Assembly: GCA_012512265.1 (NCBI GenBank)
Contig: JAAZEM010000085.1
Coordinates: 1-55,654, forward strand
From: Armatimonadota bacterium
GTDB lineage: Bacteria; Armatimonadota; JAAZEB01
Length of the DNA: 55,654 nt
Reading direction: 5' to 3'
Part shown: one piece after another, positions 34,607-41,900 of the stretch
Position numbering within the stretch: the first letter of the stretch is position 1
Layout: each line of letters starts with the position of its first letter
Position numbers and translations under genes: made by a program
The notes under the pieces: generated by a model
Database searches by the model: none
What the model saw: the letters and a program-made list of their open reading frames with translations, nothing else
What the model was told of the DNA's origin: nothing

Positions 34607-34801
34607 CCGGGCACCCGCGCTCTCTCCCCACACCCCGGCCAGAGCGACCTCCGAGCGCGGGCCCCGCGCCTGATTGCGCGTGCGATTCCGCGTGGGAACC
34701 GCCGTGGAGCGTAGCGGGTCTATGTATGCGTGCGAACAACCGGACCATTGTGGCGCTATTCCCCCGGCAGCCAGAGGCATCCAGCTGCCCTGCCCGTGCG
34801 C

Positions 34802-34831
34802 TTGACATCGGCAAAGCCCGTATGCTATAAG
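34802..34831 (+). promoter_or_regulatory. Near-consensus promoter upstream of the ABC operon and candidate RNA
   Basis: Perfect TTGACA (34802-34807), an 18-bp spacer and TATAAG (34826-34831). The start point should be near 34838, which is 310 nt before the ABC ATPase start. The segment 34607-34801 shows no other feature. Confidence 0.75.
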
Positions 34832-34837
34832 ATTGTG

Positions 34838-35011
34838 AAAAGTACGGTTGTTCTGCCTACGTGACAGCTTGCATCACCGGGATCTGAAGGCAGAGACGTC
34901 TGGGTTATCGCAAGCCCGCGGGTAGGATACTTCCCCACGTCTGCCTCGTCTCTCGGGTTCCCCGCTACGGCGGGCACTGTGCGCACCGACAGTCTCAAAG
35001 CGGGAGGCAGC
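34838..35011 (+). ncRNA. Candidate structured RNA or long leader (6S-like architecture possible)
   Basis: A ~174-nt non-coding stretch directly after a strong promoter. CTGCCT (34853-34858) can pair with AGGCAG (35005-35010) to close the whole segment. An inner imperfect stem pairs GGCAG-ACGT-GGG elements (34889-34904, with two-base bulges) with CCC-ACGT-CTGCC (about 34934-34945). The result is a long hairpin with internal bulges. Position next to a 5-formyl-THF cyclo-ligase gene recalls 6S RNA, but I found no diagnostic 6S sequence. It could instead be the leader of the ABC operon. Boundaries are approximate. Confidence 0.4.
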
Positions 35012-35151
35012 TTTGCCGCGAATCGCGCTGGCGCCGATTGTCCCCTGCGTTCAGCGGATTCGTGAGGGTGAAACCGCGCGCCCCCTCTCGCTGGTAAGCA
35101 GGGGGGCTTTCGATAGCGCGCCCGCACACCGCAGTTCAGGAGGGAGCTCTC

Positions 35152-36099
35152 TTGATCCAGGTAGAAAACTTGACCAAGTACTACGGCGAGTACGCGGCCA
35201 TAGAGAATGTATCCTTCGCCGTAGAGAAGGGTGAGATCCTGGGCTTCCTCGGCCCCAACGCCGCCGGGAAGACCACCACCATGCGGATCCTCACCGGCTT
35301 TCTGCAGCCAACCAGCGGCAAGGCCGCCGTGGCCGGCTTCGACGTGGTCTCAGAGTCGCTTGAAGCGCGCAAGCGCATCGGGTATCTGCCCGAGAACGTG
35401 CCCCTCTATGACGATATGACGCCCCGCAGTTACCTGCAGTACGCGGCACGCCTGAAGGGCGTCGAATCGCGCCAGGTGAACAAGCGCGTCGAAGAGGTGA
35501 TGGAGGCCACGCGCATCACGGATCACGCCGAGGTGCTCATCTCCAAGCTCTCCAAGGGCTACCGCCAGCGTGTCGGCCTGGCCCAGGCGCTGATCCACAA
35601 CCCTGATGTGCTCATTCTCGACGAGCCCACTGTCGGCCTCGACCCAAACCAGATCGTAGAGATCCGCCAGCTCATCAAGGGCCTTGGGGGAGATCGCACG
35701 ATCATCCTGAGCACCCACATCCTGCCCGAGGTGGAGATGCTGTGCGGACGCATCGTCATCATCCATGAGGGCAAGGTGGCGGCGATGGATACGCCAGACA
35801 ATCTCGCCCTGCGCCTCCGCCGCGCGCAACAGATCGGAGTCCACGTCCGCGGGCCAGAGCGTGAAGTTCAGGCCAAACTGGCGGCTCTGCCGGGCGTGCT
35901 GCGTGTGCAGGTGGTGCGCGCCGGCGACTCGGTCGTGGAGCTGCTCGTCGATGGCGAGGAGAAGCATGACGTGCGCGAGGCTCTGGCATCGGCGATAGTC
36001 AGCAACGGTTGGGGCTTGCGCCATATGGCCGAGGTCGGCATGAGCCTGGAAGAGATCTTCCGGCAGCTCACGTCCGAGGAGAAAGGAGTTGCAGCGTGA
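35152..36099 (+). CDS. ABC transporter ATP-binding protein (Gld/ABC-2 type)
   Basis: A 315-residue ATPase. Walker A G-P-N-A-A-G-K-T-T-T near residue 36, Q-loop in the following G-Y-L-P-E-N region, signature L-S-K-G-Y-R-Q-R near 136, Walker B V-L-I-L-D-E-P-T near 156, H-loop S-T-H-I-L near 190. The C-terminal ~80 residues are the extra domain common in ABC-2 ATPases such as GldA. TTG start with AGGAGGG about 8 nt upstream. Its stop overlaps the permease GTG (GTGA). Part of a four-gene transporter operon. Substrate unknown; does not itself prove gliding. Confidence 0.93.
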   Translation: MIQVENLTKYYGEYAAIENVSFAVEKGEILGFLGPNAAGKTTTMRILTGFLQPTSGKAAVAGFDVVSESLEARKRIGYLPENVPLYDDMTPRSYLQYAARLKGVESRQVNKRVEEVMEATRITDHAEVLISKLSKGYRQRVGLAQALIHNPDVLILDEPTVGLDPNQIVEIRQLIKGLGGDRTIILSTHILPEVEMLCGRIVIIHEGKVAAMDTPDNLALRLRRAQQIGVHVRGPEREVQAKLAALPGVLRVQVVRAGDSVVELLVDGEEKHDVREALASAIVSNGWGLRHMAEVGMSLEEIFRQLTSEEKGVAA

Positions 36100-36809
36100 A
36101 GAACGCGATTGTGATCATGCGGCGAGAGCTGCACTCGTACTTCACTTCCACCATTGCCTACAGCGTGGCCGCGTTCTTCCTGTTGATCTGCGGGTATCTC
36201 TTCTTCGCCACTGTGAAGGTGACCCAGGAAGCCACGCTCCTCTATCTTTTCCATAATGCGGCGGTGACGCTGCTGCTCATCTCGCCGGCCATGACGATGC
36301 GCCTGGTGGCCGAGGAGCGGCGGAGCGGCTCGATTGAGCTTCTGATGACCGCGCCCGTGACAGATACGCAGGTGATCATCGGCAAGTACCTCGGGGCTCT
36401 GGTCTTCTACGCCTCGATGCTCCTCCTCACCCTTCAATACCCGATCATCCTGCTGCGGCTAGGCTCGCCGGATGGTGGCCCGATGCTGACCGGCTATATT
36501 GGCCTCTTCCTGCTTGGCGCCGCGTTCCTGGCCATTGGTCTCGTGGCCTCCACGCTGACGAAGAACCAAATCGTGGCGGCGGTGGGCGCCTTCTCCGTGA
36601 TGCTCATCCTCTGGGTGATCTCCTGGGTGGGCAGCACCGGCGCCTCCTCCACGTGGTCCGAGGTTCTGCGCCAGTTGTCGCTGCTGGACCGCTTCGGGAA
36701 CTTCACGAAAGGCCTGATCGATTCGCGAGATGTGATCTTCTTCCTGTCGATCATCGGCTTCTGCCTGTTCCTATCGGTTCGCGCCCTCGGCGCCGTGAAG
36801 TCTCGATAG
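36096..36809 (+). CDS. ABC-2 type permease (GldF-like)
   Basis: A 237-residue membrane protein with six hydrophobic helices (about residues 15-38, 46-68, 95-120, 132-153, 160-180 and 210-232). The soluble loop with A-E-E-R-R-S-G-S-I-E-L-L-M-T-A-P-V between helices 2 and 3 is a hallmark of ABC-2 permeases. GTG start in a GTGA overlap with the ATPase. It pairs with the ATPase and the GldG-like protein downstream. Confidence 0.9.
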   Translation: MKNAIVIMRRELHSYFTSTIAYSVAAFFLLICGYLFFATVKVTQEATLLYLFHNAAVTLLLISPAMTMRLVAEERRSGSIELLMTAPVTDTQVIIGKYLGALVFYASMLLLTLQYPIILLRLGSPDGGPMLTGYIGLFLLGAAFLAIGLVASTLTKNQIVAAVGAFSVMLILWVISWVGSTGASSTWSEVLRQLSLLDRFGNFTKGLIDSRDVIFFLSIIGFCLFLSVRALGAVKSR

Positions 36810-36834
36810 CGTTAGGAGAGAGGAAAGCGAAGCG

Positions 36835-38394
36835 ATGTCTTCTCGCATTCACCATACCGAACTGAGCCAGCGCGACCATCTGGGGATTGCGCTCGGCTGG
36901 GTGAGCCTGGCGCTGCTGGCGGTCGGCCTGATCGGCTACCTCGGGAACAACACCCTGGTCCTCTGGGTCAAGATTGTGCTTGGCCTCGGAGTGGAGGCCG
37001 GTGCGGGCTATCTCGCCATCCGGGGGAAGGCCGCGAAGGCGGCTATCTTCAACCCCAGCACGGGCGCTGGCATCAACACGACGGCACTGACCCTCATCGT
37101 TCTGGCGATCCTGGTGATGGTCAACTATATTGCCGGCCGGCACAAGTACCAGGTCGACCTGACGCGCCAGCACCTCTACACGCTGTCGCCGCAGACGAAA
37201 GAGGTCGTCAAGAACCTGAAGGATGAGGTGCAGATCACCGCGATCTACCAGCTCGCTGGCCGGCGTGGCGCCGAAGGCCAGCGCGCCCGCGACCTCCTGA
37301 AGCAGTACAAGGATATCAGCCCGAAGATCAAGTTCGAGATGCTCGATCCCGTGGCCGAACCCGCCAAGGCGATGGCCAAGGGCGTCCAAACGATGGATGT
37401 GATCTGGGTGGAGTCCGGCGGGCGCAAGGAGACGGTCTACACCGTCGGCGAGCAGGAGATCTCCAGCGCCATCCTCAAGGTGACCCGCCCGGAGAAGAAG
37501 AAGGTCTACTTCCTCTTCGGCCACGGCGAGCGCGATATCGAGTCTTACGAGCGCGACGGCCTCTCCGACGCGAAGAGCCTTCTGGAGAAGTTGAACTACG
37601 AGACGAGCAAGCTGATCCTCCAGACGGTGAAGGAGATCCCCGCCGATTGCTCCGTGTTGGTGGTTGCCGGGCCAAAGAATGGCCTGCCGGCAAACGAGCA
37701 GAAGATGCTTGCCAAGTACCTTGAGAACGGCGGCAAGATGCTCCTGATGCTCGACCCGAAGTCGCCGGTTCCTACGGAGCTGGTCTCGCCCTGGGGCGTC
37801 GAGGTTGGCAACAACATCGTGATCGACCCGCGCTTGGGCCCTGGCCAGGCGCTGGTGGAGAAGTTCGAGTTCCACCAGATCACCAAGGATCTGCAGATCG
37901 CGCTCTTCCCGCTGGCACGCTCGGTCAGCCCGGCCACGACATCCCCGGATGGGGTCACCGTCCTCTCGCTCGCGAAGACGCCGAGCATGGCCTGGGCCGA
38001 GACCAAGCTGGAAGGGCCATACCAGCAGGACGGGGACGATCTGCCCGGCCCGGTCTCGCTGGCGGTGGTGGCTCAGAAAGAGCAGTTCGCCGACTCGCCC
38101 AACCAGGCGGACGACAAGAAGAAGAGCACGCGGCTCATCGTCGTCGGGAACTCGACGTTCGCGACCAACGCGGCGTTCCAGGCCGTGAACCTGAGCGATG
38201 CGGAGTTCTTCTTGAACAGTGTCAACTGGCTGGCCGAAGAGGAAGCCCTGGTCAACATCCCGCCGAAGGAGCCCGAGCGCAACACCATCACGCTCATGGA
38301 CTCCACGTCGCGCTGGATCTTCCTGACCACTGTGCTGATCGTTCCGTTTGGCGTGCTCCTCAGCGGCGTCTTCATCTGGTGGCGCCGGCGATAA
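36835..38394 (+). CDS. GldG-type ABC transporter auxiliary protein
   Basis: A 519-residue protein with two N-terminal transmembrane helices (about 20-60), another near 82-98, then a large extracytoplasmic GldG-like domain beginning V-D-L-T-R-Q-H-L-Y-T-L-S-P-Q-T, and a C-terminal helix (about 493-515) ending W-W-R-R-R. The domain contains V-Y-F-L-F-G-H-G-E-R-D near 223. Such proteins accompany GldA/GldF exporters in gliding and non-gliding bacteria. 25 nt after the permease. Confidence 0.9.
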   Translation: MSSRIHHTELSQRDHLGIALGWVSLALLAVGLIGYLGNNTLVLWVKIVLGLGVEAGAGYLAIRGKAAKAAIFNPSTGAGINTTALTLIVLAILVMVNYIAGRHKYQVDLTRQHLYTLSPQTKEVVKNLKDEVQITAIYQLAGRRGAEGQRARDLLKQYKDISPKIKFEMLDPVAEPAKAMAKGVQTMDVIWVESGGRKETVYTVGEQEISSAILKVTRPEKKKVYFLFGHGERDIESYERDGLSDAKSLLEKLNYETSKLILQTVKEIPADCSVLVVAGPKNGLPANEQKMLAKYLENGGKMLLMLDPKSPVPTELVSPWGVEVGNNIVIDPRLGPGQALVEKFEFHQITKDLQIALFPLARSVSPATTSPDGVTVLSLAKTPSMAWAETKLEGPYQQDGDDLPGPVSLAVVAQKEQFADSPNQADDKKKSTRLIVVGNSTFATNAAFQAVNLSDAEFFLNSVNWLAEEEALVNIPPKEPERNTITLMDSTSRWIFLTTVLIVPFGVLLSGVFIWWRRR

Positions 38395-38421
38395 GCCGGG
38401 AGCACCGGTCGTGATGGAGTA

Positions 38422-38495
38422 GGAGATGGGGGAGGGCGCGGTGACTCTTGGGAGGCGGCATGGCTGCCGCTCTCCCAGGCCGCCGGCCCATCTCC
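38422..38495 (+). promoter_or_regulatory. Nested hairpin in the GldG-DUF4340 intergenic gap
   Basis: Outer arms GGAGATGGG (38422-38430) and CCCATCTCC (38487-38495) enclose an inner hairpin GGGAG-GCGGCA (38450-38460), loop TGGC, TGCCGC-TCTCCC (38465-38476). Located in the 153-bp gap of the operon, so a likely mRNA stability or attenuation element. There is no T-run. Confidence 0.5.
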
Positions 38496-38547
38496 TGCCT
38501 TGCCACTCCCTCACGCCAACCCGTGATCCACATTCCAAGGTAGGGAG

Positions 38548-39651
38548 ATGATGAATAAGCAAGTCATGCCGACGATCGTGGGCGCGGTCATTCTTGCGCT
38601 CCTCGGCGGCTATGTCTACTTCTTCGAGCGTGGAAAGGCACCCGAAGAGGGCGGCGCGCGCCCACTGTCACGAGTGCTCGGCTACAAAGCCGACCGCGTC
38701 TGGAAGCTCCAGATCGACCGTGAGAACGATCCGATCTGGATCGTGCGCCAGAAGGATCGCCGCGGCCAGATGTGGCGGATGGAGAAGCCGCTCAAAGCCC
38801 TGGCCGATGGCGAGGAGGCGACGCGGTTGATCACCGAGCTCTCCGATACTACGGTCGAGCGCGTGTTGACCGAAAACACCAGCGATCTCAAGCCGTTCGG
38901 CCTCGATCAGCCCGCCTGGGAGATCACCCTCGCCACCGACGACGGGAAGACGCATACCCTCCTGGTCGGGGGCAAGGATCCCGGCGGCTCGCTCCTCTAC
39001 CTGAAGCCCAAGGAGCGGAGTGATATCCTGGTCGTCTCCTCCTACTCGCTGGATGGGCTTCAGATGAAGGTGGCCGATGAGCTGCGCGATAAGTCGGTCA
39101 TTGGCTTCAAGAAGGAGGAGGTGCAGCGCTTCGAATTGACCGCCGAGGGTCAAACGATTCGTGTCGAGCGCGCGGGCGCCGATGCCTGGAAGATCACAGC
39201 CCCCGTGGTTGCCAAGGCGAGGAAGGAGAAGGTCAACTCCATCCTGATGACGTTCGAGCGCCTGAAGGGCACTAAGATCGTCGCGGATAGCCCCAAGGAT
39301 CTGAAGCCGTACGGTCTCGACAAGCCGTCGGCTACCGTGGCGGTCTGGGTGAAAGGCGAGAAGGAGCCGCGCGTGGCGTTGCTGGGCAGCAAGGACAGCA
39401 GCGGCGACCTCTATGCCAAGGGGGCGCACAACCCGGCGGTTGTCACGGTCTATTCCTATGTCCTGAGTGACGCCCAGAGCAAGGTCGAGGATATCAAAGA
39501 GCCGGATCCGGAGCCGGAGAAGAAGGAGAAAAAGCCGGCCAACGAGCCGGGGAACGCTCCCGCGGAGAAGCCTGCCGCGAACGAGCCCGCGGCAAACGGC
39601 CCGACCATCGATAAGCCGATCCCCAAGAAGGAGGCGCCTGCCAAGGAGTAG
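38548..39651 (+). CDS. DUF4340 domain-containing protein
   Basis: A 367-residue membrane-anchored protein. One N-terminal helix (about 8-26) is followed by two similar beta-rich halves: D-L-K-P-F-G-L-D-Q-P near residue 110 and D-L-K-P-Y-G-L-D-K-P near 251 show an internal duplication. The last ~50 residues are a disordered Pro/Glu/Lys/Ala-rich tail. DUF4340 proteins are commonly encoded after GldG-like genes and presumed part of the transporter. Function unknown. A strong terminator follows. Confidence 0.9.
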   Translation: MMNKQVMPTIVGAVILALLGGYVYFFERGKAPEEGGARPLSRVLGYKADRVWKLQIDRENDPIWIVRQKDRRGQMWRMEKPLKALADGEEATRLITELSDTTVERVLTENTSDLKPFGLDQPAWEITLATDDGKTHTLLVGGKDPGGSLLYLKPKERSDILVVSSYSLDGLQMKVADELRDKSVIGFKKEEVQRFELTAEGQTIRVERAGADAWKITAPVVAKARKEKVNSILMTFERLKGTKIVADSPKDLKPYGLDKPSATVAVWVKGEKEPRVALLGSKDSSGDLYAKGAHNPAVVTVYSYVLSDAQSKVEDIKEPDPEPEKKEKKPANEPGNAPAEKPAANEPAANGPTIDKPIPKKEAPAKE

Positions 39652-39678
39652 CGCCCGATTGGATCGCAGGAAATACAT

Positions 39679-39722
39679 GCCGGCCCGGACTCACGCCCAC
39701 GAGTCCGGGCCGGCTTCTTTTT
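39679..39722 (+). terminator. Strong rho-independent terminator of the ABC operon
   Basis: A perfect 14-bp stem (39679-39692 with 39701-39714, GCCGGCCCGGACTC and complement), an 8-nt loop, then TTCTTTTT. It separates the operon from the convergent argS. Confidence 0.95.
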
Positions 39723-39775
39723 CGACAGGGTGGCGGAACTGCCGAGGGAAACACGTTCTCCCTGGTTGGCTGCCG

Positions 39776-41542
39776 CTACATCTGCTCCAGCACCTCGATG
39801 CCGAGGAGATGCAGGCCCAGCCGGAGGGTGCGCGCCGTCAGGTCGCACAGGCGCAGCCGGCTGAGGCGAACGCTCTCCGGCTCCGCGTCGATGACGCGCA
39901 CGCCGCGATCCCGGTCGTAGAAGGTGCTGAACGCCCGGCTCAGGCCATACAGGTAATCCGTCAGGAGATGCGGGCGCAAATCGGCGGAAACCTGCTGTAG
40001 CACGTGCGAGAAGCGGAGGAGCTCCTTGGCCAGGGCGATCTCCGATTCATGCTCCAGCACCAGGGGAAGGTCCGCCGGGAGCGAATCGAACTCCACGCCG
40101 GCACGCCGGCCGATACTCCGCACTCGGGCATAGGCGTACAACATGTAGGGCGCCGTGTTGCCGTCCATCGCCAGCATTGTGTCCCAGTCGAAGACGTAAT
40201 CGCTCGTCAGATTGTGGCTCAGGTCGGCATACTTCACCGCTCCCAGGCCCACGACTCGCGCGATCTCCGCCTTCTCCTCGGGGCTCATCTCGCTCCGGCG
40301 CTCATCCTCGGCGTCGATCACCGCCGCGGCGCGCGAGACGGCCTCGTCCAGGAGGTCCTTCAGCTTCACCGTGCCCCCCTCACGCGTCTTGAAGGGGCGT
40401 CGGTCGGGGCCGAGAACCATTCCAAAGCCGACGTGGTCGAGCTGCACGTCGTCGGGCACCCAGCCGATGGCGCGCGCCGCCGCGAAGCACATTTCGAAAT
40501 GCTGGCGCTGGCGGATATCGGTGATATAGATCACCCGCTGGGCCTTCTCCACATCGACGCGGTGGCGCAGCGCCGCGAGGTCGGTGGTCTCGTAATTGTA
40601 CCCTCCATCCGACTTCCGGATGATGAGCGGCAGCGGGCCACCCTCCCGGTTGGTGAACCCGGGGAGGAAGACGCACACGGCGCCTTCGGCCTCCACCGCC
40701 AGACCGCGCTCCTGGAACTCGGCCACCACCTGTGGCAGCATCGGGTTGTAGAAGCTCTCGCCGCGATCCACCAGCCGGATGCCGAGGCGCTCGTAAATCT
40801 CGTGGGCATGGCGCAGCGACTCGGTGCAGAAGACCTCCCACAGCCGGCGGGCCACCGGATCGCCCGACTGGAGGTCGACCACGGCGCGGCGGGCCGCATC
40901 GGCAAACTCCGAATCGGCATCAAACCGTGCCTTGGCCTCGCGATAGAAGCTCTCCAGGTCATCAATGTGGAAACGCTCGGGGTGCTCCAAAACGTCCGGC
41001 TGAGTCTCACGCACGTGCTGGATCAGCATGCCAAACTGGGTACCCCAATCACCGACGTGGTTGAGGCGCAGGACATCGTGGCCCTCGAACTCCAGGAGGC
41101 GCGCGATCGCGTCGCCGATGATCGTGGAGCGCAGGTGCCCGACGTGCATCTCCTTCGCCAGGTTCGGGCTGGAGAAGTCGACGATGATCCGCTGTGGATC
41201 CGCAACCTGTGGCATCCCCAGGCGCGGGTCGGCCTGAATCGCCTCCAGCTCCGCGGCCAGGAAAGAGGGCCGGATGCGGAAGTTGATGAAACCGGGGCCG
41301 GCAATCGAGGGCGGCTCGCTGAGCTCGCCGACATCCATCGCCGCGACGAGCTCAGCGGCGACGTCACGCGGCTTCTTGCCAAGGCGCTTCGCTAGGCCCA
41401 TCGCCACATTCGACTGGTAGTCTCCGAACTTCGGGTCCTGGGTCTGGCGGACAAGCGGGTCTACCTCAGCGCCGTCGGGGCCGAGAAGGTGGATCAGGGC
41501 TTGCCTGACAATCGCTTCAATGCGTTCGGGAATACTCTTCAT
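39776..41542 (-). CDS. argS: Arginyl-tRNA synthetase
   Basis: A 588-residue class I synthetase. The N-terminal additional domain (1-110) ends in S-P-N-L-A-K-E-M-H-V-G-H-L-R-S-T (HIGH box). R-L-N-H-V-G-D-W-G-T-Q-F-G follows. F-K-T-R-E-G-G-T-V-K-L near residue 386 is the ArgRS counterpart of the KMSKS loop region, and the DALR anticodon-binding domain ends L-L-G-I-E-V-L-E-Q-M. I chose the ATG at 41542; an in-frame ATG six codons upstream overlaps the predicted -10. The transcript may be leaderless. Confidence 0.96.
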   Translation of the reverse strand: MKSIPERIEAIVRQALIHLLGPDGAEVDPLVRQTQDPKFGDYQSNVAMGLAKRLGKKPRDVAAELVAAMDVGELSEPPSIAGPGFINFRIRPSFLAAELEAIQADPRLGMPQVADPQRIIVDFSSPNLAKEMHVGHLRSTIIGDAIARLLEFEGHDVLRLNHVGDWGTQFGMLIQHVRETQPDVLEHPERFHIDDLESFYREAKARFDADSEFADAARRAVVDLQSGDPVARRLWEVFCTESLRHAHEIYERLGIRLVDRGESFYNPMLPQVVAEFQERGLAVEAEGAVCVFLPGFTNREGGPLPLIIRKSDGGYNYETTDLAALRHRVDVEKAQRVIYITDIRQRQHFEMCFAAARAIGWVPDDVQLDHVGFGMVLGPDRRPFKTREGGTVKLKDLLDEAVSRAAAVIDAEDERRSEMSPEEKAEIARVVGLGAVKYADLSHNLTSDYVFDWDTMLAMDGNTAPYMLYAYARVRSIGRRAGVEFDSLPADLPLVLEHESEIALAKELLRFSHVLQQVSADLRPHLLTDYLYGLSRAFSTFYDRDRGVRVIDAEPESVRLSRLRLCDLTARTLRLGLHLLGIEVLEQM

Positions 41543-41548
41543 GCCTCT

Positions 41549-41557
41549 AGTATAGCA
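41549..41557 (-). promoter_or_regulatory. Extended -10 promoter of argS, predicted leaderless
   Basis: On the minus strand TGC-TATACT (41557-41549) is followed by only AGAGGC before the ATG at 41542. Six bases is the usual -10 to start distance, so transcription should begin on or next to the A of ATG. No convincing -35 is seen. The 41561-41900 gap otherwise holds the divergent upstream region of the LamG-like gene; a weak TATAGT near 41712 is the only hint of a plus-strand promoter. Confidence 0.5.
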
Positions 41558-41900
41558 CATTTTGAGGCGGTCGTGGCCGGTTCGGCGCGTCCTATCCAGC
41601 CGCTCGCAGCCTGCATCCTGGCAGGAGTTCCATTCCGGGAAGGGGTAAGATCATAGCGCGTGCTGTTCCAGGCGATTGCCGCAGCACCGTTTGTCCTATC
41701 GGGTTTGTGGCTATAGTGAGCGTGCGCATGCGAACGCGCGCAGGAGGCAGGGTGGCCGGACACGCGAGCGCGACCGGCGCCCACCGACCGGCATTGGGGA
41801 TGCAATCGTGAACTGTCTATCCTATGCGAGCCGCCATTTGGCGCGAGGGGCCTTCTTCTGCGCCCGGCAACTCTGGATCTCCGCCAGCGGCCGGGATTCC

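Noticed and set aside
40004..41395. A 463-codon plus-strand frame opposite argS
   Set aside because: Antisense to argS; composition is typical of the complementary frame of a GC-rich gene.
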